Assembly: GCF_041146395.1 (NCBI RefSeq)
Contig: NC_090990.1
Coordinates: 40,558,001 to 40,622,000, forward strand
From: Eulemur rufifrons
Taxonomy: Eukaryota > Chordata > Mammalia > Primates > Lemuridae
DNA: 64,000 nt
Reading direction: 5' to 3'
Below the pieces are notes generated by a model, which was given only the letters and a program-made list of their open reading frames with translations, was not told the origin of the DNA and ran no database searches. Below are positions 11,779 through 27,149 of this stretch, piece after piece. The translations under genes and the position numbers were made by a program. Positions within the stretch are counted from its first letter, which is position 1. Each line of letters starts with the position of its first letter.

Positions 11779-12116
11779 ATCGTCTTCTCCCAGCATCCAT
11801 GGGGGATTGGTTCCCCGACCTCCCCAAATCCGAGGAGGCTCAGTCCCTTATGTAAAATGCCCAGTATTTGCATGTAAGCTACGCACGCCCTACTGTACAC
11901 TTTGAGCCATCTCTAGATTGCTTATAATACCTAATACGATGTACAGGCTCTGTAATGGTTATTATACTGCAGTGTTGAGGAAATAATTGCAAGGAAAAAA
12001 GTCTGTCCATGTTCAGCACAGACACAATCATCCACTTCTCCCCACCGAATATTTTCAATCTGTGCTTGGTTGAATCCACGGATGCGGAACCCACAGATGT
12101 GGAGGGCGGACTGCAT
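11779..12116 (+). repeat. MER2-like DNA transposon (TcMar-Tigger MITE)
   Basis: Begins near CATGGGGGATTGGTTCC and ends near GGAGGGCGGACTGC, with TTATAATACCTAATACGATG and CATGTTCAGCACAGAC between. About 338 bp, close to the full MER2 length I recall. The family name is from memory. Confidence 0.7.
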
Positions 12117-12605
12117 ACCAAACACACCAGCAACAGCTGGCTTGGGGTCATGTTTACAGCTGGAGGCTTTTCTTTCTCTTTTTTTGTTTATACCTTCCAA
12201 GTCTTTTATAATAAGCACAAATCCTTTCTAAATGGAGAAAAAGTGCTATTAACAATCACACGGTGTCAGGGGAAGGAGTGTCAATCCGGATTCTGAAGCA
12301 TCCAATCAGCTACCCAGGGCTTGGCTTCATCACCTCGTGGAAGTTTACATTAGCTCTTGGAGCCTGGGTTCCTCGTCTATGAAATGGGGTTGCTGTGAGC
12401 ACCAAAGATTACACCTATCAAAAGACCAGCACGTCCCTGGCGGGTGGCAGGGGCAGAGTAAATGGAAGCTTTCGTCACTGTCCGAGTCTCTGACGGGAGA
12501 TCCTGTTGCCTGTACCCAGGTGGGCTGGCCAGGGAGCTGCCTCGAACAGCTGGCTGCCAGGGCCCGGGTGGGGCAACGGGCTCAGTCCCCGCCAGGCCTT
12601 CCTCA

Positions 12606-12977
<372 letters not shown>

Positions 12978-14154
12978 CTATCTTGTGTAAACCCAGGCAG
13001 TGAACTCTACAAACTGTACTTTCTGGGCTCTAGTTTTCTCTCTGCAGCTTCCACATGACATTTACCTAATATTGCCCTCTGTCTCAGGGGCGCTCACCCA
13101 CCGAGAGAGCATCCTCCTGCTTCCGTCTGGGCACAGCCCCGAACCAGAGGCCACCCAGGAAGCAGTCATGACCAGCTCTGCCCAAAGACCCACGATGGGG
13201 GACTAAGGAGCAGGGGTCCAAGGCCAGGCTAAAAAAGGGCTGAACCCTTACTCTGAGTCAGGGTAGCCAGGGAACATTAAGATGCCTCCTTTCTGGGCCA
13301 TTACTAAAATTTACAAAGCCTTTCCCGGTCCATTAGCTTGTGGGACCCACCCCCTACAAAGCCCAGGGAGAGCATTAATACCCACTTATGACAGGTTAGG
13401 AAAGTGAGTTTCCAAGAGGGAACACGACTCACCCAAGGCTTCCCAGAAAGCCAGCTCAGCCACGCTGGGGTTCACACAAGATCATCTAACCCCTGATCTA
13501 GTGTTCTTCCTACAACACCTCTTGTGACTCCAGAAACCTGTACCTAACTTCATCATTTTCTAGTTTTCACATCTGTCTCTGAGACAGACAACTGACTTTT
13601 CCTTTGGCCATTCTAATTCTAATAAAGCTTTGGTTCGAATAAAGCTCTTTTTGAAAACGTCCAGCCTTTTCTTGCCTTTACCAAGAGGACAGCCCTGTGC
13701 AGTCTCTGCTAAACCCGCACGCCCTTGGTGGCAGGCATGGTGGATGCAGCAGGGCGGGGGAGCGGAGCAGGAAGCCCTGCAGCAGGCCGGTAGAAGCCTC
13801 TGGAATAGCAGAACTGGACTCACCAAGCCCCACTCTTGGCCACCAGCTAATCACACTGTTCGGATCATGGCAATAATTACGAGGCGCCCGCTCTGTGCCT
13901 GGCTCTACTCGAGGAGGTTCCCATACAGCCTTGCACACCTGCTTACTCCTCCCGACATTTGTCAGGTCAGGAACTTGGGCCTCAGAGAAGGGAGCTAAGG
14001 CACAAATGTTTGTCTCCTTAGAAGACAGGGCCCAGGCACGTGTTCAGGGAAATGTGCTGAGCTGATGTCACTCCTGACACGGATCTCTCTCGTTCAGGAC
14101 CAGAGCTCCCAAGCTGGGAGCCCCCTCCCTGGACTTTCTTCTGTGAGGCCAGCT

Positions 14155-14332
14155 AACTTTTTTTTTTAATAAGTAGAAAGAGTACACTCTAAAATAGTGA
14201 TTGAAAGTACAGGATAGTAAACACATAAACTAATAACACAGTCCTTTGTTACCAAGTATCACGTACTGTGCATAATTATATGTGCAACGCTTTCATATGA
14301 CTAGCAGTGCAGTAGTTTGTCTACAGCAGCCA
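14155..14332 (-). repeat. Tigger-like DNA transposon fragment (left arm of inverted pair)
   Basis: Internal segment of the same element as at 14965-16305, in opposite orientation. Shared landmarks include AATAAGTAGAAAGAGTACAC and ATGACTAGCAGTGCAGTAG, the latter found complemented near 15150. Confidence 0.75.
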
Positions 14333-14964
14333 CTGTGGTGGGTCTCTCAAATATCCACTTCAAAAGGACCAGACTGTCCCTCCCATCCCAGGGGCTCCTG
14401 ACACATGCTACGACAGATCTCAGGTGGCTTAAAGTTTCAATACTGCCCCACTCCTCAGATAAAATGCCTTAAATGTTTGTGTCCCAGCTTGGGTGGTAGA
14501 ATTGTCTTTTATTTTTCTAAAACCGCCCTGTTAATCACTTTTAGTTATAGAGTCATGCACTGTGTGAAGCTGTCAGCCTCAAATGGATGCATCACTGCTA
14601 AGAAAACCCCGATAAACAGAGCCGGAGAAGGCCATGAAGTCAGGGCGCTCCCTACACTTACATGTATGATAACAAAAGCGACTCTACAAAAACCACAACC
14701 TTGCACAAAGGCCATTGCAATCTTGCATAAAAAATACTTCTGCAAGGACATCTGTCCAAGGCTGGAGAGGCATCATCCTTGTTATTGATCTTTGTAGCCA
14801 TGGATGATTATCTCAAAACAAGTATGTAATTCTCCTACTTTTTCCTTTAAAAACCTTTGTCTTCTTTGAATATGCACGTAGTTTACCATGGTACGGGAAT
14901 TCCCATTACAATGCTCTATTTCCAGATAAGTATCTTTTCTTTTAGAGAGCCCCTCCCTGTTAGT

Positions 14965-16305
<1,341 letters not shown>

Positions 16306-16345
16306 AATCTGATGAAGAGCTTTGATGCTGAGGCCTGACTTTCTC

Positions 16346-16600
16346 CAGAGAGGCAGTATGGTGTAATGAATGGCTAAGGGCAAGGATCTGGGAGCCTGAT
16401 TACGAGAGTCCAGCCTGTGTGGGATTTACTAGCTGTGTGACCTAGGGCAAGTTATTAACTTCTCTGTGCTGTAGTTTCCTATACATAAAATGAGGATATA
16501 ATAGTACCTACCTCATCATGTTGTGGAAGGATCAAATGCCTTAGTATATATAAAACATTTACAACACTGCCTGAACACACATAAGGGCCTACATAAATTT
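16346..16600 (+). repeat. MIR SINE
   Basis: GGCAGTATGGTGTAATGAAT, AGCTGTGTGACCTAGGGCAA, ATAAAATGAGGATATAATAG and ACAACACTGCCTGAACACA occur in MIR order, nearly full length. Confidence 0.85.
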
Positions 16601-16702
16601 TTTAAATTATTAAAGATACAGACCCAGACTGAATAGGTGTATTTGAAATGAAGCACCCCCGGAGAGCCAGAGCAGGCTAGCATGGCCGTCCCCCACCTCT
16701 CA

Positions 16703-16903
<201 letters not shown>

Positions 16904-17522
16904 TTAGTACAACGGAGGCATGACAGGCTGGCAGAAATGGGGCTGCTGCCTGAGGGTAGATTTCCCACCTCTGTGACGCTAGAGGGCAGGAGAGAGAAGG
17001 AGGGGCGTAGACGGGGAGGGCATCTTCAGAGGCAGGGGATGGATGGGCAGACCCCGGCAAGGGTGCTCGAACCCTCACCTCTGACCACCTCAACCTAGAA
17101 ACCTGCATGCATTTATTTGAAGAAAGACTTTAATGAAATGGCATGTTGATGGGGTGGCATTAAGTTGTGTTCTGAAGGTGTTTCCCTGGAAAAGAAAAGA
17201 CTTTGGGGGCCATGAATCCTATGGCAGAAAAGAGAGATTAGACTTATTCTGTGTGTTCCTGAGAGTAGAATTGGAGCAATGGACACAGGGGAGCAGATTC
17301 AGGCCACAGATTAAAAAGTGCTGTCTGATAACTTGAGCTGCTCAGAAACGGAGCAGTGGGCAGTGAACACCCTGCCATTGGAGCAGGCAAGTAAGAGACA
17401 GGGTAGCTTCTGTCACAGATGGAATAGCGGTGATTCCTAGACCAGATGGAAGGTGGCCAAGGCCCAGGGCTCTGATCCTAGGACCACCTGACTCCTCCTG
17501 CCCGTTAACATGGAGTCCTCAC

Positions 17523-17628
17523 CCACTGTGAGGTCATCGAGCTCAGGCAACACAGGCAGGGTCCAGCCAATGGAGGTCAGCAGGGCGGTCACCTGACCCA
17601 TGGACACCAGGGGCTCCACACGGACAAT
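17523..17628 (-). CDS. DHCR24: DHCR24 coding exon 3 (residues 130-165)
   Basis: The exon is 106 bp and reads [20 protein letters not shown] and then [15 protein letters not shown] plus the first base of a glycine codon, so it ends in phase 1. The acceptor is CAACAG and the donor GTGAG. It continues the FAD-binding PCMH domain; the TVGG segment split across this junction leads into the flavin-contacting glycine-rich loop. Residue 138 is serine, where I recall threonine in human, a conservative change. Intron 2 is 2.97 kb and intron 3 only 695 bp, so exons 3 and 4 sit close together. Confidence 0.96.
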
Positions 17629-18029
17629 CTGTTGACAGAACAAAAGAGACCCTGGGTCACAAGGAGGCTGCCAGGCCTAGGAGGGGACTGCTGCACACAG
17701 AAGGTGTCATCTCAAACCTTCCCAAACACTCAACGCAGGGAATCCTATACAGTCTTTACAGGCTCTTTCTGGAACACTACCTGCCTTTGATTACAGCAAA
17801 TGCAACTTCTAGCTCTGAGTTAGTGTTTAACCTCATCCCTTCAAATATCTTTACATTTAATGCTTAGTTTATTTTTTTCTAGATTATAGAAGAAATACTC
17901 ATTTACTTGGAAGATACAGCAAAAATGAAGAAGAAAACAAAAATCATCCATCCTAGTTTTTCAGAGTTACAATGTTAATACTGGAATGTATTTACTTTGT
18001 TTTTTTCATACATATCTATATTGCTATTT

Positions 18030-20015
18030 TCTGTTCATTAAATATTCTTGGAAAACATGATTTTTAAAGCACATGGACTTCTACTTCTAGCTGAGATAGA
18101 GCAACAGGGACCAGATTTATCCTGCTGCCTGAAATGGAAAAAAAACACACAAAAAACCCCAGACAAAATATATGAAACAAGAGTTTTCACTACAGGGGAC
18201 ATAAGCAAAGTGAGTGATCCCTGAGAGGCAGGAGACAAACAAGGTGAGCTTTATGGATGCCCAGCTAATGGCCCACAGTTAGGCGTGCAGGAAGGGGAAC
18301 CCAGGTGTAGCCCATGGGCTCCCTGAGTTGAGGAGATAGAGATGAAAGCCCCAAAAGAGCAAGGTGAGTAGAGTATGTAGGACAGAGTACTGGAGAGGAG
18401 AGAGTTGCATAGAGAGAAAACTTCAGCAAACTGCAAAGGCTGTCCCTTGAATATTCAATGAAGTACTGGTTGGTGCACACACATGAAGCTATTATCTGAG
18501 GCTAAAGTCAGGGGAAAAAAACCACGAGAGAAGGTAACAGGTAATAGCACCACGGGCTCACACAGGGCAGGAGATAGTGTCAGTGCCCATAAGTCAGACT
18601 GGAAAAACCTCATGATTTTTCTAGTACTCAGGACGCTCTTGCCTCAGCAGTAGGAAATAATTAACCCGAGATTAAATGCTGTCCTGGTCTCACCTAAAAC
18701 AATCAAGACCGAACAGACCAAACCATTCCAAATAACTTAGCTGCCTCCTAGAACAAAAGTCAAAAATACAGGAATACAAAAACACTCAGCACCCAACAAG
18801 GTAAAATGCCAGAATGTCTCAATGTCACAATCCAATCAAAGTGTACCAGACATGCAAAGAGGCAGGAAGATTTGACCCATAATGAGGAGAAAAATCAATC
18901 AAGGAAAACAGACCAGCACTGACACAGATGTTAGAATTAGCAAACAGGAACATCAAACAGTTGTTATAACTGTATTCTATATATTCAAAAATTTAAATAG
19001 AGGTATTAAAAACAAATTAAAAAGACCCAAATCAAACTTCTAGAAATGAAAACCACAAAGTCTCAAATGAAAGACACACTGGATGGGACTAACAGCAAAT
19101 TAGAAATTGTAGAAGAAAAGATTAGTGAACTTAAATACACAGCAACAGAAACTATCCAAAATGAAACAGAGAGAGAAAAAAGAATTTTAAAAGTAAACAG
19201 TGCCACAGTGAGCTCAGCTGTGGAACAACTTGAAGAAAACCTAGAAGAAAACCTTTGTGACGTTGGATCAGGCAAGGATTTCTTAAATAAGACATCAAAA
19301 ACACAATGTGTAAAAGGAGAAATTAATAACTTGGACTTATTAAGAACTTTGATTTTCAAAAGACAAGCCACAGACTGGGAGAAAATATTTGCAAATCATT
19401 TATCTGATGAAGGACTTGTTTCCAGATATATAAATGGCAAGTATGCACATAAAATGTGCATAATCATTAGTTACTAAGGAAATGCAAATCAAAACCACAG
19501 TGAGAAACTATTACACACCTATTGGAATGGCTAAAACTAAGAAGACTAACCATGCCAAGTTTATGATGATATGGAACAACTAAAACGCTCATACTACTGG
19601 TGGGTAAAATGGTACAACTGCTTGAAAACCAATTTGGCAGTTTCTTAAAAAGTTAAATGTACACCTACCATATGATCTAGTCATTCCACTCCTAAGTACT
19701 TGCCCAAGAGAGAGGAAAGCATATGTCCACAAACAGACTGTTCACAATGTTCCACTTTATTTGTAATAGACCCCAAATTAGACAGCCAAACTGTCCATCA
19801 GCAGGTGAATGGATAAACTGCAATGTATCCACACAGTGGAACACTCCTCAGCAGTGAAACAGAATGCACTATTGACACATGCATCAACACGGATGACTCT
19901 CAAAATAATTATGCTGAGTGAAAGAAGCTAGACAAAAAAAGAGTACTGTATGATCCCAGTTATATAGAACTCTAGATCCAAACTAATTCACAGTGACAGA
20001 AAGCAGATACACCAT
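18030..20015 (+). repeat. L1/HAL1-type LINE in intron 2
   Basis: An ORF1-like segment (about 18780-19200) is followed by late ORF2 motifs (GAGAAAATATTTGCAAATCA, GAAATGCAAATCAAAACCAC, TGTCCATCAGCAGGTGAATG) and an end near AATTCACAGTGACAGAAAGC. The direct jump from ORF1-like to late ORF2 sequence suggests a HAL1-like or internally deleted L1. A 143-codon open stretch at 19046-19477 is a decayed remnant. Confidence 0.75.
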
Positions 20016-20313
20016 ACTTAACGACTCCCTGATTATTGGGTATGTGTTGTTCTTTAGAGATAAAGCTGTGATATAATCTGTGTTGGCTCTTTAATTACAT
20101 TGAAGACTATTTCCTTTCTCCTTACACCAAGTTTCAAGAAGTAGTTAATTACTAGATGGGCCAAAGACTATGCACATTCCTAAGGCTACTAAACAAGAGG
20201 ATCTCCAGGAAGCTTGTAACAAGGCCCACACCTGCCAGCCACCTTTGTAGCCCAGTTTTCACCAGCAAGTTTCCTTACCAGGGATGGGTTGTTGGGTTTC
20301 CTTTTGCCTCTCA

Positions 20314-20898
<585 letters not shown>

Positions 20899-21059
20899 CT
20901 ACCCTCTGGCACCTCCCTGGCTACTGAGGCCAGCAGAAAAGCCAACATGTTGCTGTACCACAAGGCACAATGAAGAAAGAACTAGAATACAGGATCAAAG
21001 TGTTTTGAAAATATTAATTCTAACTGTGAAGTTCAGAAAAGGTTTTATAATGGTAATAA

Positions 21060-21400
21060 TAGCAATTATAAGAATGTACCATTTACTGGGTGTCCCCACC
21101 ATGCTAGGCACCTACTGTACACTGTCCTGTTTAATTCTCACAACAATCCCAGGGAGTTAGGATGACACCCTTTTGCAGACGAGAAAACTCAGAAGCAAAA
21201 TAACTTGGCCAATGTCACACAACTGGTGAATGGCAGAGCCCAGATTCACAGCCAGGACTGTATGACTTCAGGCCTGGAGGGATAGATGAGCTTGTAGTAA
21301 TACTCCACAGAATAAGAGCTGACACTTAATTGAGGCTAATTATGTGCCAAGCGCTGTTGTAAGCATTCACATGTGTTAATTCATGTATCACTTTGAGGGA
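21060..21400 (-). repeat. MIR SINE(s), reverse
   Basis: CACCTACTGTACACTGTCC, CACAACAATCCCAGGGAG and AACTTGGCCAATGTCACACA occur in reverse MIR order; a second partial copy follows at about 21310-21390 (GCCAAGCGCTGTTGTAAGC). Confidence 0.75.
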
Positions 21401-22589
21401 GAGAAGGGGCAGGAAAGGTCCACCAAGCCAATGGAAGGAACAGCTTTTGCAAAATCTCTAAGTGACCAGAGCACAAAGCACAGAGAATAAATGGCCCAGG
21501 GGATGACAAGCCAATCAGGAACACAGGAGGAAGTGCTCCTTTCCTGTTGAGATGGATAAGAGCAGCAGAGGTAGATATCTGTCGTTCTGACCTGCCACCA
21601 TCCATTTCCTCTTCATCTGCTTCTAATAATGCCAACTTCCTTTGGTCCAGTGAGGCTAATACTACTCCCCTGCCCCAGGAGGTGGGTGCACAACTGAGGT
21701 CTGATTCTATCCTCCTGGCCACAGCTTCAGGGATGGACCTATGACCCAACTCAAGTCAATGACACCAGTTCCAGGAGAGGCATACTCTCTTTCCTGGGGT
21801 TTCTAAGCTGGTTGGATATAAGCCAGAAACTGTTGGGGCCTCCACAGGGAGAGAGTCTCCCAGGAATGAAGTCAACCCAGAGGAAAACAGAGCCAAGAGA
21901 TGGCAGATGGAGATGGGGAAGAGGGGGTCCTGATATAGCCATGCCTGGGCCAGTTTTACTACTGGACTTTTCAGAACCTGGGCTAATAGTCCCCTTTTGC
22001 TCAAGCGTGTTTGAATTTAGCTTCTTTAACTTGCAACCAAAAGTCCTACTGAATACTGGTCAGGCCTCCTGGAGGAGGCTGCATTGGAACTGCTGGACAA
22101 ACAGCTCAACATGGGGAAGGACTTTCCTATGAGCAGAGGCCAGGGAGCTGGGAAAGGGCAGGTATCGAGGAAGAGATTCCTGCAAGCTGGGAGTGAAGGG
22201 ATGAGAGGTGGAATTACCTGACCAACCAGGTCTTGTCCTTGCCCTACTCTGTAGCCCCAGGACTTGATACAAACACAGAGCTGGGAGGGAGTGGATTAGG
22301 GGTGCTGCTGCATTTAAGCTGGACGGTGGGCCACATGAAGTGAATGTGGAAGCCATGAAGCTTGAAACACTGATTGGACTGGATCCGGATGGGAGCCAAT
22401 CAAGATTTTGGGCAGGTATCCGAAGACTATGTGCAGGCCAAAGAGAGGTGAGGTGGGCCCAGAAAAGGGGCAACTCGTCAGACAGCTATTACAACAAGCC
22501 AGGTGTTGTAGAACCAGACCTACAGGATTTTGGGTGGGGAGAAGCATGGGAAAGAAGAAATGTTGGAGTTTGGGCTCTGAGATTAAGAT

Positions 22590-22790
22590 ATCCTGGGCTT
22601 TAGCCCCATTTACCAACTACGTCATTCTGGGCACATAACTCAATTTGAACCTCAATTTTCTCCCATTTGTAAAACAGGTGCCAAGGCCTACCAGGGTTGC
22701 TGTGAGGATTAGAAATAATGGACATCAATGGCACAGGGTGTGGCACATGGCAGGTCAGGGCAGTGGGCTAGTCCAGCTGGGCCCCATGTC
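22590..22790 (+). repeat. MIR SINE
   Basis: CATTCTGGGCACATAACTC, CCCATTTGTAAAACAGG and TTGCTGTGAGGATTAGAAAT are in MIR order. Confidence 0.7.
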
Positions 22791-23524
22791 TGCCCACAGT
22801 GAGGCCTTTGGTTTAGTTTAGGTTAATAAGCACTCACTAGGCTGCTTTGAGCAAGCCCCACGGGTCAGAGGTGAGTCAGATAATAGTCCCTGCCTTCCAG
22901 GAGCTCACAGTCTGATGATGGAGGAGACGTGCAGGTAGGTGGAGAATCTGAACTTGTGGAAAGAGCTAGGAAAGAGAGTGAAGTTGGGGAGGGAGGGTAG
23001 GCAGGGCTCTGGAGCTGTGTGACTGTGGCCAGCAAAACCCAGGGCAGCAGGGCAACGTGCTTCCAGAGTCTGTATTCTCCCACCAGGCCTACGGGCTTCT
23101 CTCTCACAAGAATGTCTCTCTGCATCCATCTTCCCGCTCTTGCCCGCAGCACCCGGCGCAGAGCAAACAGAATATGGAGGCTGCTACACTTACTGTAGGG
23201 TGGCTGCAGGAAACAGAAGCTCTCTGCAACCTGATGCCAGTAAGAGAGGAACATAAGGAGGGCAGAGGGAGCCAAGAGACTGCCCAGCCCCATGCCCACG
23301 CCAGCCCTGGATGTGGAGGAGGTTCCTCTGTGAGCTGCAGCAGGGTAACGCGGGCTCCGTGGGTGCTGGCACAGGGAGGATGTCAGAGGTACTGGGAGAT
23401 GGACCGACTATCTTTGTCCAGGAGTGAGCCCTCCATCACCAGCGGCTGTGAGGCTCTTCTCTTGGGGTTCTACTTTCTCGCTTTAGTCCTCTATGCTAAA
23501 CGCAGCTAAAGCACCTTGCTGCTA

Positions 23525-23865
23525 CAAAATAAACTCCAAACTCGAACCTGGCATCGAGGCCTCTCTCCAACCTAGCTCCGAACAGACTGTCCAACCTTCT
23601 CCCCATCCCGTCGTCCCTGCACTTTCCACGTTCCCAGCCTTCGCTCTCACCTGACACACCTTCCCCCAATCATTTACCCAAGTTTCCAATCTCTAGACCC
23701 AGCTCCACCTCCCGGAAGCCTTTCCTCCTGCAAAACGCTTGGGTCTAGTGAGAGTTACCCGAGTGTTGCACACCTTCCCCTGTCTTGGGATTCCTTACAG
23801 CCCCGCAGGTGCCCGCACGTGCCCTGCGCACAGCGGGCACTCCATAAACATCGGAGCAATGTTTT
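23525..23865 (+). repeat. L2 LINE 3' end
   Basis: CAAACTCGAACCTGGCATCG through GAAGCCTTTCCTCCTGC to GCGGGCACTCCATAAACATC follows the L2 3' end, stopping just before the CpG island. Confidence 0.65.
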
Positions 23866-24018
23866 GCTCCCCACTGCCTTTGCTTATTCTGTTAACTCCC
23901 CGGAACCACCCCCCCATCACATTTTTGTTTCGTTCCAATCCCCCTCCAACGCCAGCTCCTCGATGAAGTCCTGGCTTCCCGCTGCACCGCGCATCCCTTT
24001 GCCGCCGGCGTACCGCTA

Positions 24019-24420
<402 letters not shown>

Positions 24421-24448
24421 AGCCTGGGGAATCGCCCGCCGCCTCGCG

Positions 24449-24547
24449 ATTGGCTTGGGTCGCCAAGGTTCGGTGGGCCGAGACCCGGGCGGCGACCAAT
24501 GGCGAGCCGCGCCGGGGATCGGACCAGGAATCCGCTGCTTTCATTGG
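24449..24547. promoter_or_regulatory. Three CCAAT boxes (candidate NF-Y sites), 47 bp apart
   Basis: ATTGG at 24449-24453, CCAAT at 24496-24500 and ATTGG at 24543-24547 have starts exactly 47 bp apart. The outer two face the DHCR24 transcription direction and the middle one is reversed. GATTGGCT and CATTGGCT match the NF-Y preference well. NF-Y is the usual partner of SREBP in cholesterol-gene promoters. Binding itself is inferred. Confidence 0.65.
24473..24481 (-). promoter_or_regulatory. Candidate sterol regulatory element (proximal)
   Basis: On the minus strand this reads TCGGCCCAC, two mismatches from the SRE form TCACCCCAC. It lies 19 bp from the CCAAT box at 24449, the usual SREBP/NF-Y spacing range. 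The human DHCR24 promoter is reported to use two SREs, at about -98/-90 and -229/-221 (from memory); this site is near the expected proximal position. Confidence 0.4.
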
Positions 24548-24623
24548 CTGTGGGAGTCGGGCCGCTCCACCCTCTTCTCCCCGCCGCCGCGGGAGGAGGG
24601 GCTGACCGGGGGCAGGGGCGCTG

Positions 24624-24632
24624 GTGGGGTCA
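24624..24632 (-). promoter_or_regulatory. Candidate sterol regulatory element (distal)
   Basis: The minus strand reads TGACCCCAC, one mismatch from TCACCCCAC. It is about 150 bp upstream of the proximal candidate, against about 131 bp between the two reported human sites. It is a good sequence match, but function is inferred. Confidence 0.42.
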
Positions 24633-24779
24633 GCGGCGCTCTGCGGCGGGCGCAGCGCCGGAATGCCAGGCTCCCGGCCCTCGGGGCTGCAGGGCCTCCG
24701 CTTCGTTTCCTCCTTGTGTGGCGTTTCCTCCGGACGCTCGTTAAACGGTCACGCGTCCGGTTATCTCCCGAGGAGTGGG

Positions 24780-26099
24780 AGGTGCCCAGGCCCTGAGTCA
24801 GTCACCCTGCAGCTGGGCAGGAGTTTCCCAGGCCAGGGAAGGTGGAAACCTGGGTTTGGCTTGGGCGGGTCATGTCACTCCATGCGCACAAGGCCTCAAG
24901 AGGCACCTTTTCGTTTTTGGGGGACACTTTCCGTAAATTCATTTGAGCCACACAGCAGTCCTGGGCGGTGGGTAGTTCCCAGCGAAAGCTTAAATCCAGT
25001 GTCATTTGCATTTCTTCTGAAATGTTAGGAAGCTTCAAGATGTTTTGTTTTAGAAGTCAAAAATGAGGTACCAGGCCCTTCTCTGTCTGAGCTTGCTCAC
25101 CTCTCCAGCTGCCTCTCCTTTCTTCATCTGTCTTCCAAATGAGTGGCTGAGGCAAAAATCTCAATCAGTGAAGGTTTATCAACCCAAAGTTGAGGAGGTG
25201 CCTGGGGAAAACATGAACCGCAAACACACCTGTGGCTGTTCTTCTGAAGGGGGATTTGTGAAGACTAGGAGTGAGGCAAAATGGCTAGATTCTTGTGAGG
25301 CCCAGAAATCTACATTTTACATAAGATTAGGCAACTGTTAGAAGTGAAAAAGGGAGTGAAGGAAGCATCAATTATGTAGCTGTCCCTGGGTAGGTGGAAG
25401 AATGTCTGATCCTGTCTGTCTCCTGTTCTGCACCTGTAAAGATAAACTTGCAATTCATTATTAGTGTGGAATCAAACAAACTTTAGTTTTAGGAGATATA
25501 TGTAGCCTGGGAACCTAAAATTACAATTTGCATGTCTTTGCTTATGGGAAATCGGCATGGAATTTACTTAATGAATGATCTCTGGGGCCAGTTCTTCACA
25601 GGTGCCTGAGGCCTTTACCTGCCTTTTGCATAAGGAGTTGGAGTGGCCCTGAGATTTTCATTTTGTTTTTACACATCTTTCCCATGACATGCACTCTTAG
25701 GCCATTCTCCAGGCTTCACCATCCCGCATTTCAGTGCTTTTCTTCAAGTTGGCACCTCTGCAATGGCTTTTCCCATCCCCTTCACAAAGCTAACATAACA
25801 CACCCCTGAAGCTAGCTCCATTTATGGCATATTCTTCCCCCTTGAGGTGCTCATAAAATCGTGTGCATCTGTGTCATCATTCTTTCATGTTATTTCATAA
25901 TTGTTTCTTTATGTGTCTCTCACCCCCCACAGACTGAGCTTTAGGGCAAACAACATCTTGTTCACCAATGAATGAATGAAGATTGTAGGCAAGGGCTCAA
26001 ATATTCAATAGCAGTCAAAGTCCAGAGAGTGAGAGGCTGTTTGCACAGGGCTTCAAAAGTGAATAGCCTAGACCTGTACTGTCTTATATGATGGCCTGT
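24780..26099. other. Intergenic sequence next to the DHCR24 promoter
   Basis: The sequence changes from GC-rich to AT-rich. Apart from short simple stretches I recognise no repeat, exon or RNA gene. Proximity to the promoter makes it a reasonable place for enhancers, but nothing in the sequence proves one. Confidence 0.5.
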
Positions 26100-26670
26100 T
26101 AATGGACAAGAACCCAAACTCTGTAAAATAAAGAGGTTTATTCCAAGCCAAATATGTGCAACTATGGTCCAGAAAGCCATGCCCAAGAAGCCTTGAGCAA
26201 GTGGCCCAACCGTGGTTGGGTTGCAGTTTGGTTTTATACATTTTAGGGAGACAGGAATTACATGTAAAGTCATAAATCAGTAAGTGGAAGGTGTACATTG
26301 GTTTGGCCTGAAAAGACAGGACATCTTGAAGCAGGGGATTACAGGTTATAGGTAGGTTTAAAGTTTCTTTGATTTGCAATTGGTTAAAGAAATGAAGCTT
26401 TGTCTAAAGGCTTGGAATGTTTTAAGTTAAGGAAGTCTGTTAATCAGAGAGAAGTTACTGGACATATACTGAGAATCACGTGATCTGTTAAGTAAATTGA
26501 TGACCTGCAAGTGTGATTTAACTTTTGTCTTACAGATGTGTCTGATCTTCCTTCCTTCCTTCATGGCTGGCAACTCAGGTTTAAGGTTTTTGTGGAGTCC
26601 CCTTGACCAAGAGAGGGTCCATTTAGTTGGTTGAGGGGCCTAAGAGTTTATTTTGGCTCACATTTCAAGT
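26100..26670 (-). mobile_element. Solitary endogenous retrovirus LTR (class I type)
   Basis: In reverse it has the layout of an LTR: a poly-A-signal-like region (complement of AATAAAGAGGTTTATTCC near the left) and a TATA-like part (complement of GGTTTTATACATTTTAG). I recall this arrangement from ERV1 LTRs but cannot name the family. No gag, pol or env sequence adjoins it, so it is most likely a solo LTR. Confidence 0.55.
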
Positions 26671-26865
26671 TGGCTTAATAAAAAATAATTTTTATATTAA
26701 TTGCACATTGAAATAACATTTTAATATATTGAGCTAAATAAAATACAGTATTAAAATAAATTTCACCTGCATTATTTACTTTTTAAAGGTAACTACTAGA
26801 AAATTAAAAATTACAGAATTGTCTTGCATTACATCTCTAGAAGCTCCAATCAAGAGGGGGGAACC

Positions 26866-27149
26866 ACCTGGACATGGTGGCTCATGCCTGTAGTCCTAGC
26901 ACTTTGGGAGGCCTAGGTGGGAGGATTGCTTGAGGCCAGGAGTTCAAGACCAGCATGAGCAACACAGCAAGACCCCAGTCTCTATTAAAAAAATATAAAA
27001 TTAGCTGGGCTACTCAAGTTATTTGGGAGGCTGAGGCAGGAGGATCACTTGAGCCTAGGAGTTTGAGGTTGTATTGAGCAATAATGACACCACTGAACTC
27101 TAGCCTGGGCAACAGAAAAAGACCTTGTCTCAAAAAAAAAAAAAAAAAG
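26866..27149 (+). repeat. Alu, old (AluJ-like)
   Basis: Dimeric Alu with many changes and an 18-base or so A tail. The right arm lacks the strepsirrhine GCTAGGCTGACGCC variant, so it may predate the lineage split. Confidence 0.85.

Noticed and set aside
19046..19477. 143-codon lysine/glutamate-rich frame
   Set aside because: It is a decayed L1/HAL1 remnant, continuous with LINE sequence on both sides.
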